In this document: positions 1 through 8,458 of the stretch, piece after piece | Numbering within the stretch: the stretch's first letter is position 1 | Layout: each line of letters begins with the position of its first letter | Source: Pseudarthrobacter enclensis | GTDB lineage: Bacteria > Actinomycetota > Actinomycetes > Actinomycetales > Micrococcaceae | Assembly: GCF_030811655.1 (NCBI RefSeq) | Contig: NZ_JAUSRE010000001.1 | Location: forward strand, 1-64,000 | DNA length: 64,000 nt | Reading direction: 5' to 3' | Notes under the pieces: generated by a model | Databases searched by the model: none | The model's input: only the letters and a program-made list of their open reading frames with translations | What the model was told of the DNA's origin: nothing | Position numbers and translations under genes: made by a program

Positions 1-230
1 CCTTGTGTTCTGGGGGCCCGCGCCGCGGTGGGGTGGGGGGGTCGCTGCCCGCCCCCGCCGGCGCGCCGGGCGCGGGGCGCGGGCGTCCCGCGACGCCCCC
101 CCCCCCCCCGCCGTCGGCCGTAGCGCCGGCAGGCCCGCCGAGGCGGGCCCGTGCACCTACTCCAGGAGGAGTACGGGCGCTACGCCGCCCACCTGACGAC
201 TTTCACAGTCCGCGGGAATAGGCTCGGACC
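1..230. other. Low-complexity GC-rich stretch without a supported gene
   Basis: The first ~130 bases are almost pure G and C, with a run of 7 G near 37 and 14 consecutive C around 95-108. Short open frames cover it but none resembles a protein family. The stretch may be the damaged 3' end of an upstream gene: the reading frame around 151-200 looks more protein-like but does not continue leftwards past the homopolymers. Sequencing or assembly error in the C run is plausible. Confidence 0.5.
219..224 (+). promoter_or_regulatory. Leaderless -10 box TAGGCT for the histidine kinase
   Basis: TAGGCT lies 6 nt before the ATG at 231, so transcription would begin at or next to the start codon. No convincing -35 is visible. 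Confidence 0.5.
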
Positions 231-1367
231 ATGCAGCACCGTTTCAGGGGACCGCCCACCGCCGTCATCGTGGTGGTGGTCGCCGTGATCCAGGTGGCAG
301 GGTCGGCGTTCGCGTCCTCACGGCAGCCCGGCCACGTCCCGCTGGATCCGCTGGCACTGGCACTTCTGCTGCTGGGCCCCGCAGCCCTGGCCTTTCGCCG
401 GCGCGCGCCGCTGGTGATGCTGCCCGTCGCCGCCGGGGCCACCGCAGCGTACCTTGCCATGGGCTACGCCTGGGGTCCGGTGGTCCTGTCCGTCGCGCTG
501 GCCCTGATCCTGACGGCGGCGGCCGGAAAGCGCGCTGCGGCATGGTTGGGGGCGGCGGCAGGAATCCTGGCGTTGTTTCTTGCCGCCGCACGCAGCGGCG
601 ACGAAACGGCGTTCGTCCGCGCATTTGCCGGTTCCTCATGGCTGGCCATCCTGGTCCTGATCGGCGAAGGGGTGCGGTTCCGCGGCGAACGGCTGGCCGA
701 ACGGCGCCGCCAGGAGGCCGCGGCGGAGCAGGCTGCCCGCGACGAATACCGGCTTGCCCTGGCCCGGGACATCCATGACGTGGTGGCCCATTCGCTGTCC
801 CTGATCAATGTTCGGGCTTCGGTGGCGCTGCACCTGGGTGAGAAGGATCCGGCGCAGTTCCGGCCCGCCCTGGAGACCATCAAGGCAGCGAGCAGGGAAT
901 CACTGGCCGAGGTCCGGCAGCTGCTGGGCGTCCTCCGGGAAGATGCGCCGTTGAGCCCCACCAGCCGGCCGAGCCTGGACCGGGTCCCGGAACTCGTTGA
1001 CAACGCGCGGCGGGCCGGGCTCGAGGTCCGGCTTCAGGCCGGCCCGGGTACGGAACACGTTCCCGCTGCAGTGCAGGAAACGGCGTACCGGATCATCCAG
1101 GAGGCGCTGACCAATGTGGTCCGGCATTCCGGGGCGCGGACGGCCCAGGTTTCCATCCACGCTGCGAAAGGGGAGCTGCTGGTGACCATTGACGACGACG
1201 GTGCCGGGGCCGGCACACTGCCCGAAGGTAACGGCATCACCGGCATGAGGGAGCGGGTGGCAGCTTTGGGCGGCAGGCTTGGGCTCGGGCCAGCACCGTC
1301 CGGTACGGGCTGGCGGGTCCGCGCGGTCCTCCCGCTGCCCGCCCGTGCAGGGCAGGAACCAGGATGA
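231..1367 (+). CDS. Two-component sensor histidine kinase, NarL/DesK (HisKA_3) type
   Basis: Membrane sensor kinase of 378 aa that should phosphorylate the response regulator encoded next to it. The N-terminal ~150 residues hold about five hydrophobic segments and almost no extracellular domain, typical of DesK-like kinases that sense membrane or intramembrane cues. The dimerisation helix has the HisKA_3 signature RDIHDVVAHSLS with the phospho-accepting His at residue 182. The C-terminal HATPase_c domain shows the N box (EALTNVVRHSG), a DDDGAGAG G1 box and GNGITGMRER. The start is the ATG at 231, 6 nt behind a TAGGCT -10 box. Its stop overlaps the start of the regulator by 4 nt, so the two are co-translated. 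The stimulus cannot be read from the sequence. Confidence 0.93.
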   Translation: MQHRFRGPPTAVIVVVVAVIQVAGSAFASSRQPGHVPLDPLALALLLLGPAALAFRRRAPLVMLPVAAGATAAYLAMGYAWGPVVLSVALALILTAAAGKRAAAWLGAAAGILALFLAAARSGDETAFVRAFAGSSWLAILVLIGEGVRFRGERLAERRRQEAAAEQAARDEYRLALARDIHDVVAHSLSLINVRASVALHLGEKDPAQFRPALETIKAASRESLAEVRQLLGVLREDAPLSPTSRPSLDRVPELVDNARRAGLEVRLQAGPGTEHVPAAVQETAYRIIQEALTNVVRHSGARTAQVSIHAAKGELLVTIDDDGAGAGTLPEGNGITGMRERVAALGGRLGLGPAPSGTGWRVRAVLPLPARAGQEPG

Positions 1368-2029
1368 TCAGCATCTTGCTTGCCGATGACCAGAACCTCA
1401 TCCGTGCGGGCTTCCGGGCGCTGCTGGACGCAGAAGCCGACATGAAGGTGGTGGCGGAATGCGGGACGGGTCGCGAAGCGGCGCGGCTCGCCCGCCAATA
1501 CCACCCCGACGTGGTGCTGATGGATATCCGCATGCCGGACGGTGACGGCTTGGAGGCAACGCGCCAGATCCTCTCCGATCCCTCGCTGTCCGGTACCCGG
1601 GTGGTCATCCTCACCACCTTCGAGCTGGATGAATACATCGCCGAGGCCGTGCGGGCCGGTGCCGCCGGTTTCCTGGTCAAGGACACCGAACCGGCCGAGC
1701 TCCTGCGCGCGGTCCGCATCGTGCATGACGGCGATGCGCTGCTGTCGCCGTCTGTCACCCGGAGGATCATGGCCCAGCTGGCACGCCACTCCCGCGCCGC
1801 CGAACCGCCCGTGGCGCTGGACCGCATCACCGAGAGGGAACGGGAAGTCCTGCAGCTTGTGGGGGAGGGGTTGAACAACGCCGAAATAGCGGACCGGCTG
1901 TTCATCACTCCGCTCACGGCAAAGACGCATGTCTCGCGGATCATGGCGAAGCTGATGGTCAGGGACAGGGCGCAACTGGTGGTCCTGGCCTACGAATCCG
2001 GCCTCGTCAGGCCGGGCTGGGCAGGCTGA
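1364..2029 (+). CDS. LuxR/NarL-family response regulator
   Basis: Cognate regulator of the kinase just upstream (ATGA overlap). Of its 221 aa, residues 1-120 form the receiver domain, with acidic residues D8-D9, the phospho-acceptor Asp54 in VVLMDIRMPDG and the conserved Lys in FLVKDTEPAEL. A LuxR-type helix-turn-helix fills residues ~150-215 (TEREREVLQLVGEGLNNAEI ... TAKTHVSRIMAKL). Length is standard for the family. The next gene, a small SHOCT membrane protein 150 nt downstream, could be a target or partner, but nothing in the sequence proves that. Confidence 0.95.
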   Translation: MISILLADDQNLIRAGFRALLDAEADMKVVAECGTGREAARLARQYHPDVVLMDIRMPDGDGLEATRQILSDPSLSGTRVVILTTFELDEYIAEAVRAGAAGFLVKDTEPAELLRAVRIVHDGDALLSPSVTRRIMAQLARHSRAAEPPVALDRITEREREVLQLVGEGLNNAEIADRLFITPLTAKTHVSRIMAKLMVRDRAQLVVLAYESGLVRPGWAG

Positions 2030-2179
2030 CCCCGGCATCGGGTGCAGCCGCCGGACTCCCAGGGGAGTACGCGGCCGGGTGCAGGTGACTCCCGCCGCCG
2101 GACGCGCCCGCAGGCTCCGGCAACGAGACTCGATACAAGGCCGGATCCCCGGCCTGTTGAGAAAGTCTGGAGAACGAAA

Positions 2180-2497
2180 ATGTTGCCTTCACTGACCACC
2201 GCACTGTCCGCCGCAGCCCTGTCCGCGGCTGCGCAGGTGCCAGCCGACACAGTCGCCTACGGATCCTGGCACGGTGCCTTTTCCCCCTGGTTCCTGTTGT
2301 TCCCGCTCTTCTGGATCCTGGTGATCGCGCTGTTCATCTTCGTGGCCCGCAGGACCTGGCGCCGGAACCAGCACTGGGCAGCCGGCCAGGGGGCCGAAGG
2401 AGTGCTGCGCGAACGCTATGCCCGCGGCGAGGTCGACGAGACAGAGTTCCGGCAGCGGCTGGAGGTCCTGCGCAGCGGAGACCGACGCCAGAAGTGA
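2180..2497 (+). CDS. Small SHOCT-domain membrane protein
   Basis: Protein of 105 aa with one transmembrane helix (about residues 37-55) followed by a basic stop-transfer cluster (RRTWRRN). A C-terminal SHOCT motif spans residues ~72-98, recognisable by its short helix pair LRERYARGEVDETEFRQRL. SHOCT domains are oligomerisation or anchoring modules often found with two-component systems and phage-shock-like genes. I chose the ATG at 2180 because GGAG lies 7 nt upstream; a longer open frame from 2042 has no family support. Residues 1-25 could act as a second hydrophobic segment or signal. Function unknown. Confidence 0.8.
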   Translation: MLPSLTTALSAAALSAAAQVPADTVAYGSWHGAFSPWFLLFPLFWILVIALFIFVARRTWRRNQHWAAGQGAEGVLRERYARGEVDETEFRQRLEVLRSGDRRQK

Positions 2498-2559
2498 CCG
2501 ATTGCTCCCGCGCTGTTCGCCCGAGGTGGAAGGCGGCGGGAGCACGGTCCACCGTTTGA

Positions 2560-2565
2560 GACAAT
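2560..2565 (+). promoter_or_regulatory. Leaderless -10 box GACAAT for the 187-aa membrane protein
   Basis: GACAAT is followed by 6 nt and the ATG at 2572. There is no Shine-Dalgarno sequence between them. Confidence 0.4.
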
Positions 2566-2571
2566 AGCTCC

Positions 2572-3135
2572 ATGCGAACTTTGGGCAGCTCTTCGTCATC
2601 CTCCAAACCCGCCAGGGGCGGCTTTTCGATGTTCCGGATCAGCGGGCCGGGCCTGATGGTGCTGGTGACTGCCTTCATTGTGGCGGTCATCTTCGCCGCC
2701 AACCAGAACGACGTCGTGGGCTGGGTTGTCGCCGTCATTGCCGCTTTCTGGCTGGCGCTGGCAGCGTTTGTGGTCTTCAGCATCCAGCGGGCCGCCAAGA
2801 AGGCAGGGGCGAAGCTCTCAGAGGCGCAGAGCGCCTTCCACACGGCCACCGGACGCGCGCCGGCCCATACAGCTGCGGACCAGGGCGGCACACGCGTCAT
2901 CTACGAGCGCCGCGAAGCTGACGAAGTGCGGGACCTGAAGCTGGACCACTCCTTCAAGATCGTCCAGGTGCAGGTCCGCGTGGTGGAGGAGGAACGCGCC
3001 AAGGGCGCTGCCGCCAACCAGGACACCATCAACCGCGCCCTGGAGACGATCGAGATCACGGCCACCAACGCCAGGGACATGATCAAGTCTTCCGGCGGCA
3101 GCGGCGAGCCGGTGACCGGGACCATCATCGACTAG
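2572..3135 (+). CDS. Conserved two-helix membrane protein of unknown function
   Basis: 187 aa: a Ser-rich N-terminus, two adjacent transmembrane helices (about 27-42 and 49-70), then a soluble charged domain with a predicted coiled or amphipathic stretch (ERREADEVRDLKLDHSFKIVQVQVRVVEEERAK) and a helix rich in Asn/Thr. I do not recognise a named family. Topology suggests an inner-membrane protein with a cytoplasmic tail. It is preceded by a GACAAT -10 box 6 nt from the ATG, so it appears to be leaderless. The following xthA gene has its own -10 box overlapping this stop codon, so the two may be transcribed separately. Confidence 0.75.
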   Translation: MRTLGSSSSSSKPARGGFSMFRISGPGLMVLVTAFIVAVIFAANQNDVVGWVVAVIAAFWLALAAFVVFSIQRAAKKAGAKLSEAQSAFHTATGRAPAHTAADQGGTRVIYERREADEVRDLKLDHSFKIVQVQVRVVEEERAKGAAANQDTINRALETIEITATNARDMIKSSGGSGEPVTGTIID

Positions 3136-3138
3136 AGT
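3133..3138 (+). promoter_or_regulatory. Leaderless -10 box TAGAGT for xthA
   Basis: TAGAGT begins within the stop codon of the upstream gene and ends 7 nt before the GTG at 3146. This favours 3146 over the in-frame GTG at 3137 as the start. Confidence 0.45.
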
Positions 3139-3145
3139 GGAGCGG

Positions 3146-3979
3146 GTGAGCTCGGCATTGAACAAGGACCACATCCGCATCGCATCCGTGAACGTCAACG
3201 GCCTCCGGGCTGCCTACAAAAACGGCATGGCGGCGTGGCTGGAGCCGCGCGAAGTGGACATTCTCTGCCTGCAGGAAGTGCGCGCCCCTGACGTGATCGT
3301 CCGGGAGCTGCTGGGGGATGGCTGGCACATCCTGCACGCCGAAGCGGAAGCCAAAGGCCGTGCCGGCGTCGCCATAGCGTCCCGCCAGGAACCGCTCGAC
3401 ACCAGGAACGGCATCGGCGACGACTACTTCGCCACTGCCGGCCGCTGGGTTGAGGCCGACTTCCGCGTCCCGGATGCCGCAGGGAACCCTGTCCAGCTCA
3501 CCGTTGCCAGCGCTTATGTGCATTCGGGCGAAGTGGGGACCCCCAAACAGGACGACAAGTTCCGCTTCCTGGACGTTATGAGCACCCGGCTTCCGGAGCT
3601 GACCAAGCACAGCGACCACGCCCTGGTGGTGGGGGACCTGAACGTCGCCCACACGCCCAGGGACATCAGGAACTCCAAAGGCAACGTCAAGAAGGCCGGG
3701 CACCTCCCGGAGGAACGCGCCTACTTCGACCGTTTCCTGGGCGAGGAGATCGGTTGGCACGATGTCCACAGGAACCTGGCCGGCGACGTCGACGGGCCCT
3801 ACACGTGGTGGTCCTGGCGCGGCAAGGCGTTCGACAACGACACCGGCTGGCGCATCGACTACCACCTGGCCACTCCCGGGCTGGCGGCGTCCGCCATTTC
3901 GGCGGTCGTTGACCGTGCAGCCTCCTGGGACACCCGCTTCTCCGACCACGCCCCGCTGGTAGTGGACTACCAGCTCTAA
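3146..3979 (+). CDS. xthA: Exodeoxyribonuclease III / AP endonuclease
   Basis: Mg-dependent apurinic/apyrimidinic endonuclease and 3'-5' exonuclease of base-excision repair (277 aa from this start). The EEP-fold landmarks are in order: [11 protein letters not shown] near the N-terminus, LCLQEVRAP with the metal-binding Glu, [20 protein letters not shown] with the catalytic Asp-Asn pair, WRIDYHL, and the terminal [11 protein letters not shown] with the active-site Asp-His. The GTG at 3137 is in frame, but 3146 fits the 7-nt leaderless spacing behind TAGAGT. trpS follows after 16 nt. Confidence 0.93.
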   Translation: MSSALNKDHIRIASVNVNGLRAAYKNGMAAWLEPREVDILCLQEVRAPDVIVRELLGDGWHILHAEAEAKGRAGVAIASRQEPLDTRNGIGDDYFATAGRWVEADFRVPDAAGNPVQLTVASAYVHSGEVGTPKQDDKFRFLDVMSTRLPELTKHSDHALVVGDLNVAHTPRDIRNSKGNVKKAGHLPEERAYFDRFLGEEIGWHDVHRNLAGDVDGPYTWWSWRGKAFDNDTGWRIDYHLATPGLAASAISAVVDRAASWDTRFSDHAPLVVDYQL

Positions 3980-3995
3980 GCCCGAAAGTTTTTCC

Positions 3996-5039
3996 ATGAC
4001 CACCCAGACTTCCCCCACCGCCAAAAAGCGCATCCTGTCCGGCGCCAAGCCCACCGCCGATTCCCTGCACCTGGGCAACTACATCGGAGCCGTGCGCAAC
4101 TGGGTGGACATGCAGGCGGAGTATGACGCCGTCTTCTTCATCCCGGACCTGCATGCCATCACCGTGGATTTCGACCCCTCGGAACTGGCAAAGCGCACCC
4201 GGATCGTGGCTGCCCAGTACATTGCCGCCGGGATCGACCCCGACAAGAGCATCTTCTTTGTCCAGTCCCATGTTCCCGAGCATGCCCAGCTTGCATGGGC
4301 CTTGAACTGCATCACGGGATTCGGCGAGGCGTCGCGGATGACGCAGTTCAAAGACAAAACCCAGAAGTCCGGCGCCGACGCCGCCACGCTGGGCCTCTTT
4401 GCCTACCCCACCCTGATGGCCGCGGACATCCTCCTTTACCAGAGTGATCTCGTGCCCGTGGGTGAGGACCAGCGGCAGCACCTTGAACTCACCCGGAACC
4501 TGGCCCAACGGTTCAACACCCGGTTTGGCCACACGTTCACCGTTCCCGAGGCGACCATCGTCAAGGAAAGCGCCAAGATCTACGACCTCCAGAATCCCAG
4601 CGCCAAAATGTCGAAGACGGGGGAGTCCCCCAACGGCGCCATCCAGCTCCTGGAAGATCCCAAGATCGCCGCCAAGCGCATCAAGTCCGCAGTGACAGAC
4701 GCCGGCACGGACATCCGCTTCGACCCGGAGGAGAAACCGGGGGTCTCCAACCTGCTGACCATCTTCTCCTCCCTTACGGGCAAGTCCGTGGCGGACCTGG
4801 AAGCCGAATACCAGGGCAAAATGTACGGCCACCTCAAAGTGGACCTCGCCGAGGTGGTGGTGGACTTCATCACCCCCCTGCGCAACCGGACCAACGAACT
4901 CATGGCCGATCCCGCGGAACTCGACAGGCTGCTGGCCCTCGGCGCGGAACGGGCCCGCGAGATTGCCTCGGTCACCCTGGGCCAGGTGTACCAGCGCATG
5001 GGCTTCCTGCCGTCCCTCAGCCTCGCAGGAGTCCGCTAG
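3996..5039 (+). CDS. trpS: Tryptophanyl-tRNA synthetase
   Basis: Class I synthetase charging tRNA-Trp, 347 aa, the usual bacterial length. The HIGH-equivalent is in [17 protein letters not shown], and the KMSKS loop reads [34 protein letters not shown] is the typical Rossmann-fold stretch that contacts tryptophan and ATP. Only a weak purine stretch precedes the ATG. It lies between xthA and a 2H phosphoesterase gene that starts 4 nt after its stop, so the latter is probably cotranscribed. Confidence 0.97.
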   Translation: MTTQTSPTAKKRILSGAKPTADSLHLGNYIGAVRNWVDMQAEYDAVFFIPDLHAITVDFDPSELAKRTRIVAAQYIAAGIDPDKSIFFVQSHVPEHAQLAWALNCITGFGEASRMTQFKDKTQKSGADAATLGLFAYPTLMAADILLYQSDLVPVGEDQRQHLELTRNLAQRFNTRFGHTFTVPEATIVKESAKIYDLQNPSAKMSKTGESPNGAIQLLEDPKIAAKRIKSAVTDAGTDIRFDPEEKPGVSNLLTIFSSLTGKSVADLEAEYQGKMYGHLKVDLAEVVVDFITPLRNRTNELMADPAELDRLLALGAERAREIASVTLGQVYQRMGFLPSLSLAGVR

Positions 5040-5043
5040 CGCC

Positions 5044-5748
5044 ATGTCTTCGGGAAACGTCACCGCCAGGGGAGGTGCCCGCTCTGCCGCCCAGGCCGAG
5101 CGGACCCTGGCCGACCGAATCGGAGACCAGTCAGGCAAGAGCCCCGGCGCCGAACAAAGCGTGACGCCCAGCGACGAAATCAGCGTGGGCGTCATCCTGG
5201 GTTTTCCGCCGGAGATCGCCGAAGAACTCCAGCGATGGCGGGCGTCTTTCGGCGACCCCATGGCGGGCGTGGTACCGGCACATATCACCCTGGTGACCAC
5301 CACCCCCACCCAGGACTGGGAGGCCACCCGCCGGCACGTGCGCGAAGTGGCCAGGTGCCAGAGCCCCTTTATGGTCACCATCGCCGGGACCGGAACCTTC
5401 CGGCCGGTTTCTCCCGTGGTCTTCATCAACGTGGAGGACGGGTTTGATCACTGCGTGGACCTGCACCGCAAGCTCCAGCAGGGCCCGCTCCACCGCGAAC
5501 TGCCCTTTGCCTACCATCCCCACGTAACCATCGCGCACGATGTTGCCCCCGAAAGCCTCGATGAGGCCGAAACGGTGCTGAAGAACTACAGGGCAACCTT
5601 CCCCGTGGTTAGCATGGGACTCTATGAGCATGATGCCGACGGCATCTGGCAGCTACGGGAAGAGCTGGACTTTGGGACCGAAACTGACAACCACGGCGAC
5701 ACCCGCTTCAGGGGCGATGCCGCGGACACCCCAACGGACGCAGGGTAA
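5044..5748 (+). CDS. 2'-5' RNA ligase family (2H phosphoesterase)
   Basis: 234-aa member of the LigT-like 2H superfamily, which hydrolyses or ligates 2',5' or cyclic phosphodiesters. Both catalytic motifs are present: H80-I-T-L in PAHITLVTTTP and H160-V-T-I in HPHVTIAHD. The first ~35 residues are a Ser/Ala/Gly-rich, poorly conserved extension. The start ATG at 5044 is 4 nt after trpS; a longer frame would run back into trpS and is not needed. The substrate is unknown. Its end overlaps the next gene by 32 nt. Confidence 0.85.
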   Translation: MSSGNVTARGGARSAAQAERTLADRIGDQSGKSPGAEQSVTPSDEISVGVILGFPPEIAEELQRWRASFGDPMAGVVPAHITLVTTTPTQDWEATRRHVREVARCQSPFMVTIAGTGTFRPVSPVVFINVEDGFDHCVDLHRKLQQGPLHRELPFAYHPHVTIAHDVAPESLDEAETVLKNYRATFPVVSMGLYEHDADGIWQLREELDFGTETDNHGDTRFRGDAADTPTDAG

Positions 5749-6778
5749 CCAGCAGCCGCTGCCCACTGAGCACGCCCAGCTGAAGCTGGAGGTCATCCAG
5801 AAGCGGATGGAGTGGAACAGGGTGCGCAGGACCGGAGCCAGGTTCGCCGCCCTGATGGCCCTTGTGCAGTGGCTCACTGCCCGCGTGAACGTCCTGCGGC
5901 CCATGCGCGCGTTCCGGCATTACAGCCTCCACTACGGGCCCTTGATGAGCGCCGGCATCGGCTTCACCATGTTCTTCTCCATCACCGGCCTGCTGGCCAC
6001 CGGCTTTTCCGTGGCTGGCCTGGTGCTGAGCAGTCAACCGGCGCTGCTGGACACGATCATCAAGAGCGTGGCCACCAGCGCCCCCGGCCTGCTGAAGATC
6101 AATGGCGGCCAGGGCCTGGTGGATCCCAAGGACCTGCTCAATCCCGGCAGCCTTGGCTGGACCGCCATCATCAGTGCCGTGGTCACGGTTGTCACGTCCC
6201 TCGGCTGGATCAACGGCCTGCGGGACGGCCTCCGTGGCATGCTGCAACTGCCGCCACTGATGGTCAACCCCATCCTGCTGAAACTCCGCGACGCCGGAAC
6301 CCTCCTGCTGCTGGGGGTGGCCCTGGTACTCAGCGCGGGTGCGTCACTGGTATTCGGCACGGCGGCCGGCTGGGTTTCGAACTTCCTGCACCTTACCGAA
6401 GCCCTGGCCGGTCCACTCACCACGTCCGTCAAAATCTTCGTCCCGCTGGTGCTGAATTGGGTTACCGCGCTGATCATGTACCGGCTGGCAGCGGGCCTGA
6501 AGCTCTCACGCCAGGCCCTGCTTGAGGGCACCATCCTCGCCGCCCTGGGCACTACTGTGCTGCAGATCTTCAGCACCGAGCTCCTGGGCGGGGCCAGCCG
6601 CAACCCCCTCCTGGCCTCGTTCGCCGTCATCATCGGGCTCTTGATCTGGTTCAACCTGGTCAGCCAGGTCTACCTTGTCTCCGCAGGCTGGGCAGCCGTG
6701 CGGGAGGCCGACCTGGACTCCGGCAGCTCTCCCCGGAAAGCCATCCTCGGGGCGCGCCGAGCGACGCCCCAGACCTGA
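5717..6778 (+). CDS. YihY/BrkB-family integral membrane protein
   Basis: 353-aa polytopic protein of the YihY/virulence factor BrkB family (formerly called RNase BN in error). After a hydrophilic ~65-residue N-terminus with a basic segment come six hydrophobic helices between residues ~75 and 335. Family hallmarks include HYGPLMSAGIGFTMFFS, GWINGLRDGLRGM and the last helix ending in LVSAGWAAVREAD. Transport of a small solute or lipid has been suggested for the family but is not established. I chose the ATG at 5717 (AGGGG just upstream); the frame is open back to 5624 inside the preceding gene. Confidence 0.85.
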   Translation: MPRTPQRTQGNQQPLPTEHAQLKLEVIQKRMEWNRVRRTGARFAALMALVQWLTARVNVLRPMRAFRHYSLHYGPLMSAGIGFTMFFSITGLLATGFSVAGLVLSSQPALLDTIIKSVATSAPGLLKINGGQGLVDPKDLLNPGSLGWTAIISAVVTVVTSLGWINGLRDGLRGMLQLPPLMVNPILLKLRDAGTLLLLGVALVLSAGASLVFGTAAGWVSNFLHLTEALAGPLTTSVKIFVPLVLNWVTALIMYRLAAGLKLSRQALLEGTILAALGTTVLQIFSTELLGGASRNPLLASFAVIIGLLIWFNLVSQVYLVSAGWAAVREADLDSGSSPRKAILGARRATPQT

Positions 6779-6805
6779 CCACAGGGGATGGCCTCCGGTG
6801 CCGTT

Positions 6806-7582
6806 CTAGGAGCCGTTCCCGGCGTCCAGGTACTGGTCTGCCCAGGCGGCGATGATCCGGGCGGCCCGGGCAGCCTGGCCCTTGCCCGTCAGCAGGTGGT
6901 CGCTTCCCTCCAGCGATACGAAGTTCCGCGGGTGCCTGGCGGTCTGGAAGATGGTGCTGGCGTTCTCGATCCCCACCGTGTTGTCGGTGGGGGAGTGCAG
7001 CACCATCAGGGGCTTGTGCAGCTGCCGGATGCAGTCCGTCAGGTCTGCGTTCTCCAGGTCCTCGACGAAATGACGGCGGATTTCCACCCGCTTGCCGCCA
7101 AGGTCCACCTCGGCACTGCCCTCGCTGAGGATCCTGTCCAGCGCTGCATCGAAGACGTGCGCCACGTGCTTGGGGGAGAAGGGTGCGCCCACCGTGGCAA
7201 CGGCATCGAGCTCCGGGATCTCCCGCGCGGCCGCAAGCACGGCGGCGCCGCCAAAGGAGTGCCCCACCAGGAGCGAAATCTCCTTCCCTTCGCTGCGCAT
7301 GAACTCCGCAGCCTTTACCGTGTCAGCCACTTTGTGGCTGAAGGACCCCGCGGACCATTCACCGGCAGAGCCGCCCAGTCCCACGTTGTCGAAGCGCAGC
7401 ATGCCAATGCCGCTGTCCGCCAGCGCCTTGCACATGCGGGCTGCGGAGGGGCTGTCCTTGCCCAGCGTGAAGCCGTGCGAGAAGACGCCCCACCCCTTAA
7501 CCGGACCTTCCGGGACGTCGATGATGCCGGACAGCATTTCGCCCGTGGAACCGGCAAAGGAGACTTTTTCGGAGCGGGACAT
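6806..7582 (-). CDS. Alpha/beta hydrolase (osmotically-inducible/esterase-like)
   Basis: 258-aa serine hydrolase. The oxyanion-side HGF motif is at residues 36-38, the nucleophile elbow GHSFGG puts Ser at 109, and a plausible acid (HSPTDNTV) and His (EGSDHLL) follow near the C-terminus in the correct order. The ATG at 7582 has a clear AGGGGA ribosome site 6 nt before it, so the 67 extra residues of the longer open frame are not used. Its stop faces the YihY gene across 27 nt. The gene sits behind sdhB on the same strand but is separated from it by a hairpin. Substrate unknown. Confidence 0.85.
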   Translation of the reverse strand: MSRSEKVSFAGSTGEMLSGIIDVPEGPVKGWGVFSHGFTLGKDSPSAARMCKALADSGIGMLRFDNVGLGGSAGEWSAGSFSHKVADTVKAAEFMRSEGKEISLLVGHSFGGAAVLAAAREIPELDAVATVGAPFSPKHVAHVFDAALDRILSEGSAEVDLGGKRVEIRRHFVEDLENADLTDCIRQLHKPLMVLHSPTDNTVGIENASTIFQTARHPRNFVSLEGSDHLLTGKGQAARAARIIAAWADQYLDAGNGS

Positions 7583-7610
7583 GCCGTCCCCTTTCTGTGC
7601 CAAAACGAAC

Positions 7611-7648
7611 GACGGCGCCGCCACCACGTGTGGTGGGCGACGCCGTCG
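7611..7648 (-). terminator. Hairpin between sdhB and the hydrolase gene
   Basis: GACGGCG pairs with CGCCGTC and CCACCA with TGGTGG around a CGTG loop. There is no T tract. It follows the sdhB stop and probably ends or attenuates the sdhCDAB transcript. Confidence 0.6.
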
Positions 7649-7674
7649 GCCGTTGTACCTGTTGTTGGACGCGA

Positions 7675-8457
7675 CTAGATCCGGCGGGCCAGGATGGCCT
7701 GCTTGACCTCCGCGATGGCCTGCGTGACCTGGATGCCGCGCGGGCATGCCTCGGTGCAGTTGAAGGTGGTGCGGCAGCGCCACACGCCTTCCTTGTCGTT
7801 GAGGATTTCCAGGCGCATGTCACCGGCATCGTCACGGGAATCGAAGATGAAGCGGTGTGCGTTGACGATCGCTGCGGGACCGAAGTACTGCCCGTCCGTC
7901 CAGAACACGGGGCAGGAGGACGTGCACGCGGCGCACAGGATGCACTTGGTGGTGTCGTCGAAGCGTTCCCGGTCCTCTGCGGACTGCAGGCGTTCGCGGG
8001 TAGGCTCGTGGCCCTTGTTGATGAGGAACGGCATGACTTCGCGGTACGACTGGAAGAACGGTTCCATGTCCACGATCAGGTCCTTCTCCACCGGCAGGCC
8101 CTTGATGGGCTCCACTGTGATGGGCTTGGACGTGTCCAGGTCCTTCAGCAGCGTCTTGCAGGCAAGGCGGTTTCGGCCGTTGATGCGCATGGCGTCCGAG
8201 CCGCACACACCGTGGGCGCAGGAGCGGCGGAACGACAGGGTGCCGTCCATTTCCCACTTGACCTTGTGCAGGGCATCAAGCACGCGGTCCGTGCCGTACA
8301 TGGTCAGGTGGAAGTCGTCCCAGGTGGCTTCCCCGGAAACCTCCGGGTTGTAGCGGCGGACCCGCATGTGGACGTCGAACGTGGGGATTTCCCCGCCTCC
8401 GCCGACGCCGGCAGGAAGTTCAACCTTTGAGGCTGGCTCAGCGATTTCAGCGGTCAT
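7675..8457 (-). CDS. sdhB: Succinate dehydrogenase iron-sulfur subunit
   Basis: 260-aa electron-transfer subunit of complex II. The [2Fe-2S] ligands are in RRSCAHGVCGSDAM and the downstream NRLACKTL. The [4Fe-4S] and [3Fe-4S] clusters use the two ferredoxin-like motifs CILCAACTSSCPVFW and CTEACPRGIQVTQAI. Last gene of sdhCDAB, starting 1 nt after the sdhA stop, so translation is coupled. It passes electrons from the FAD subunit to quinone at the SdhC/SdhD anchor. Confidence 0.97.
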   Translation of the reverse strand: MTAEIAEPASKVELPAGVGGGGEIPTFDVHMRVRRYNPEVSGEATWDDFHLTMYGTDRVLDALHKVKWEMDGTLSFRRSCAHGVCGSDAMRINGRNRLACKTLLKDLDTSKPITVEPIKGLPVEKDLIVDMEPFFQSYREVMPFLINKGHEPTRERLQSAEDRERFDDTTKCILCAACTSSCPVFWTDGQYFGPAAIVNAHRFIFDSRDDAGDMRLEILNDKEGVWRCRTTFNCTEACPRGIQVTQAIAEVKQAILARRI

Positions 8458-8458
8458 C

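Noticed and set aside
3687-5429. 580-codon antisense frame over xthA, trpS and the 2H phosphoesterase
   Set aside because: No homology-like features and it lies opposite three well-supported genes.
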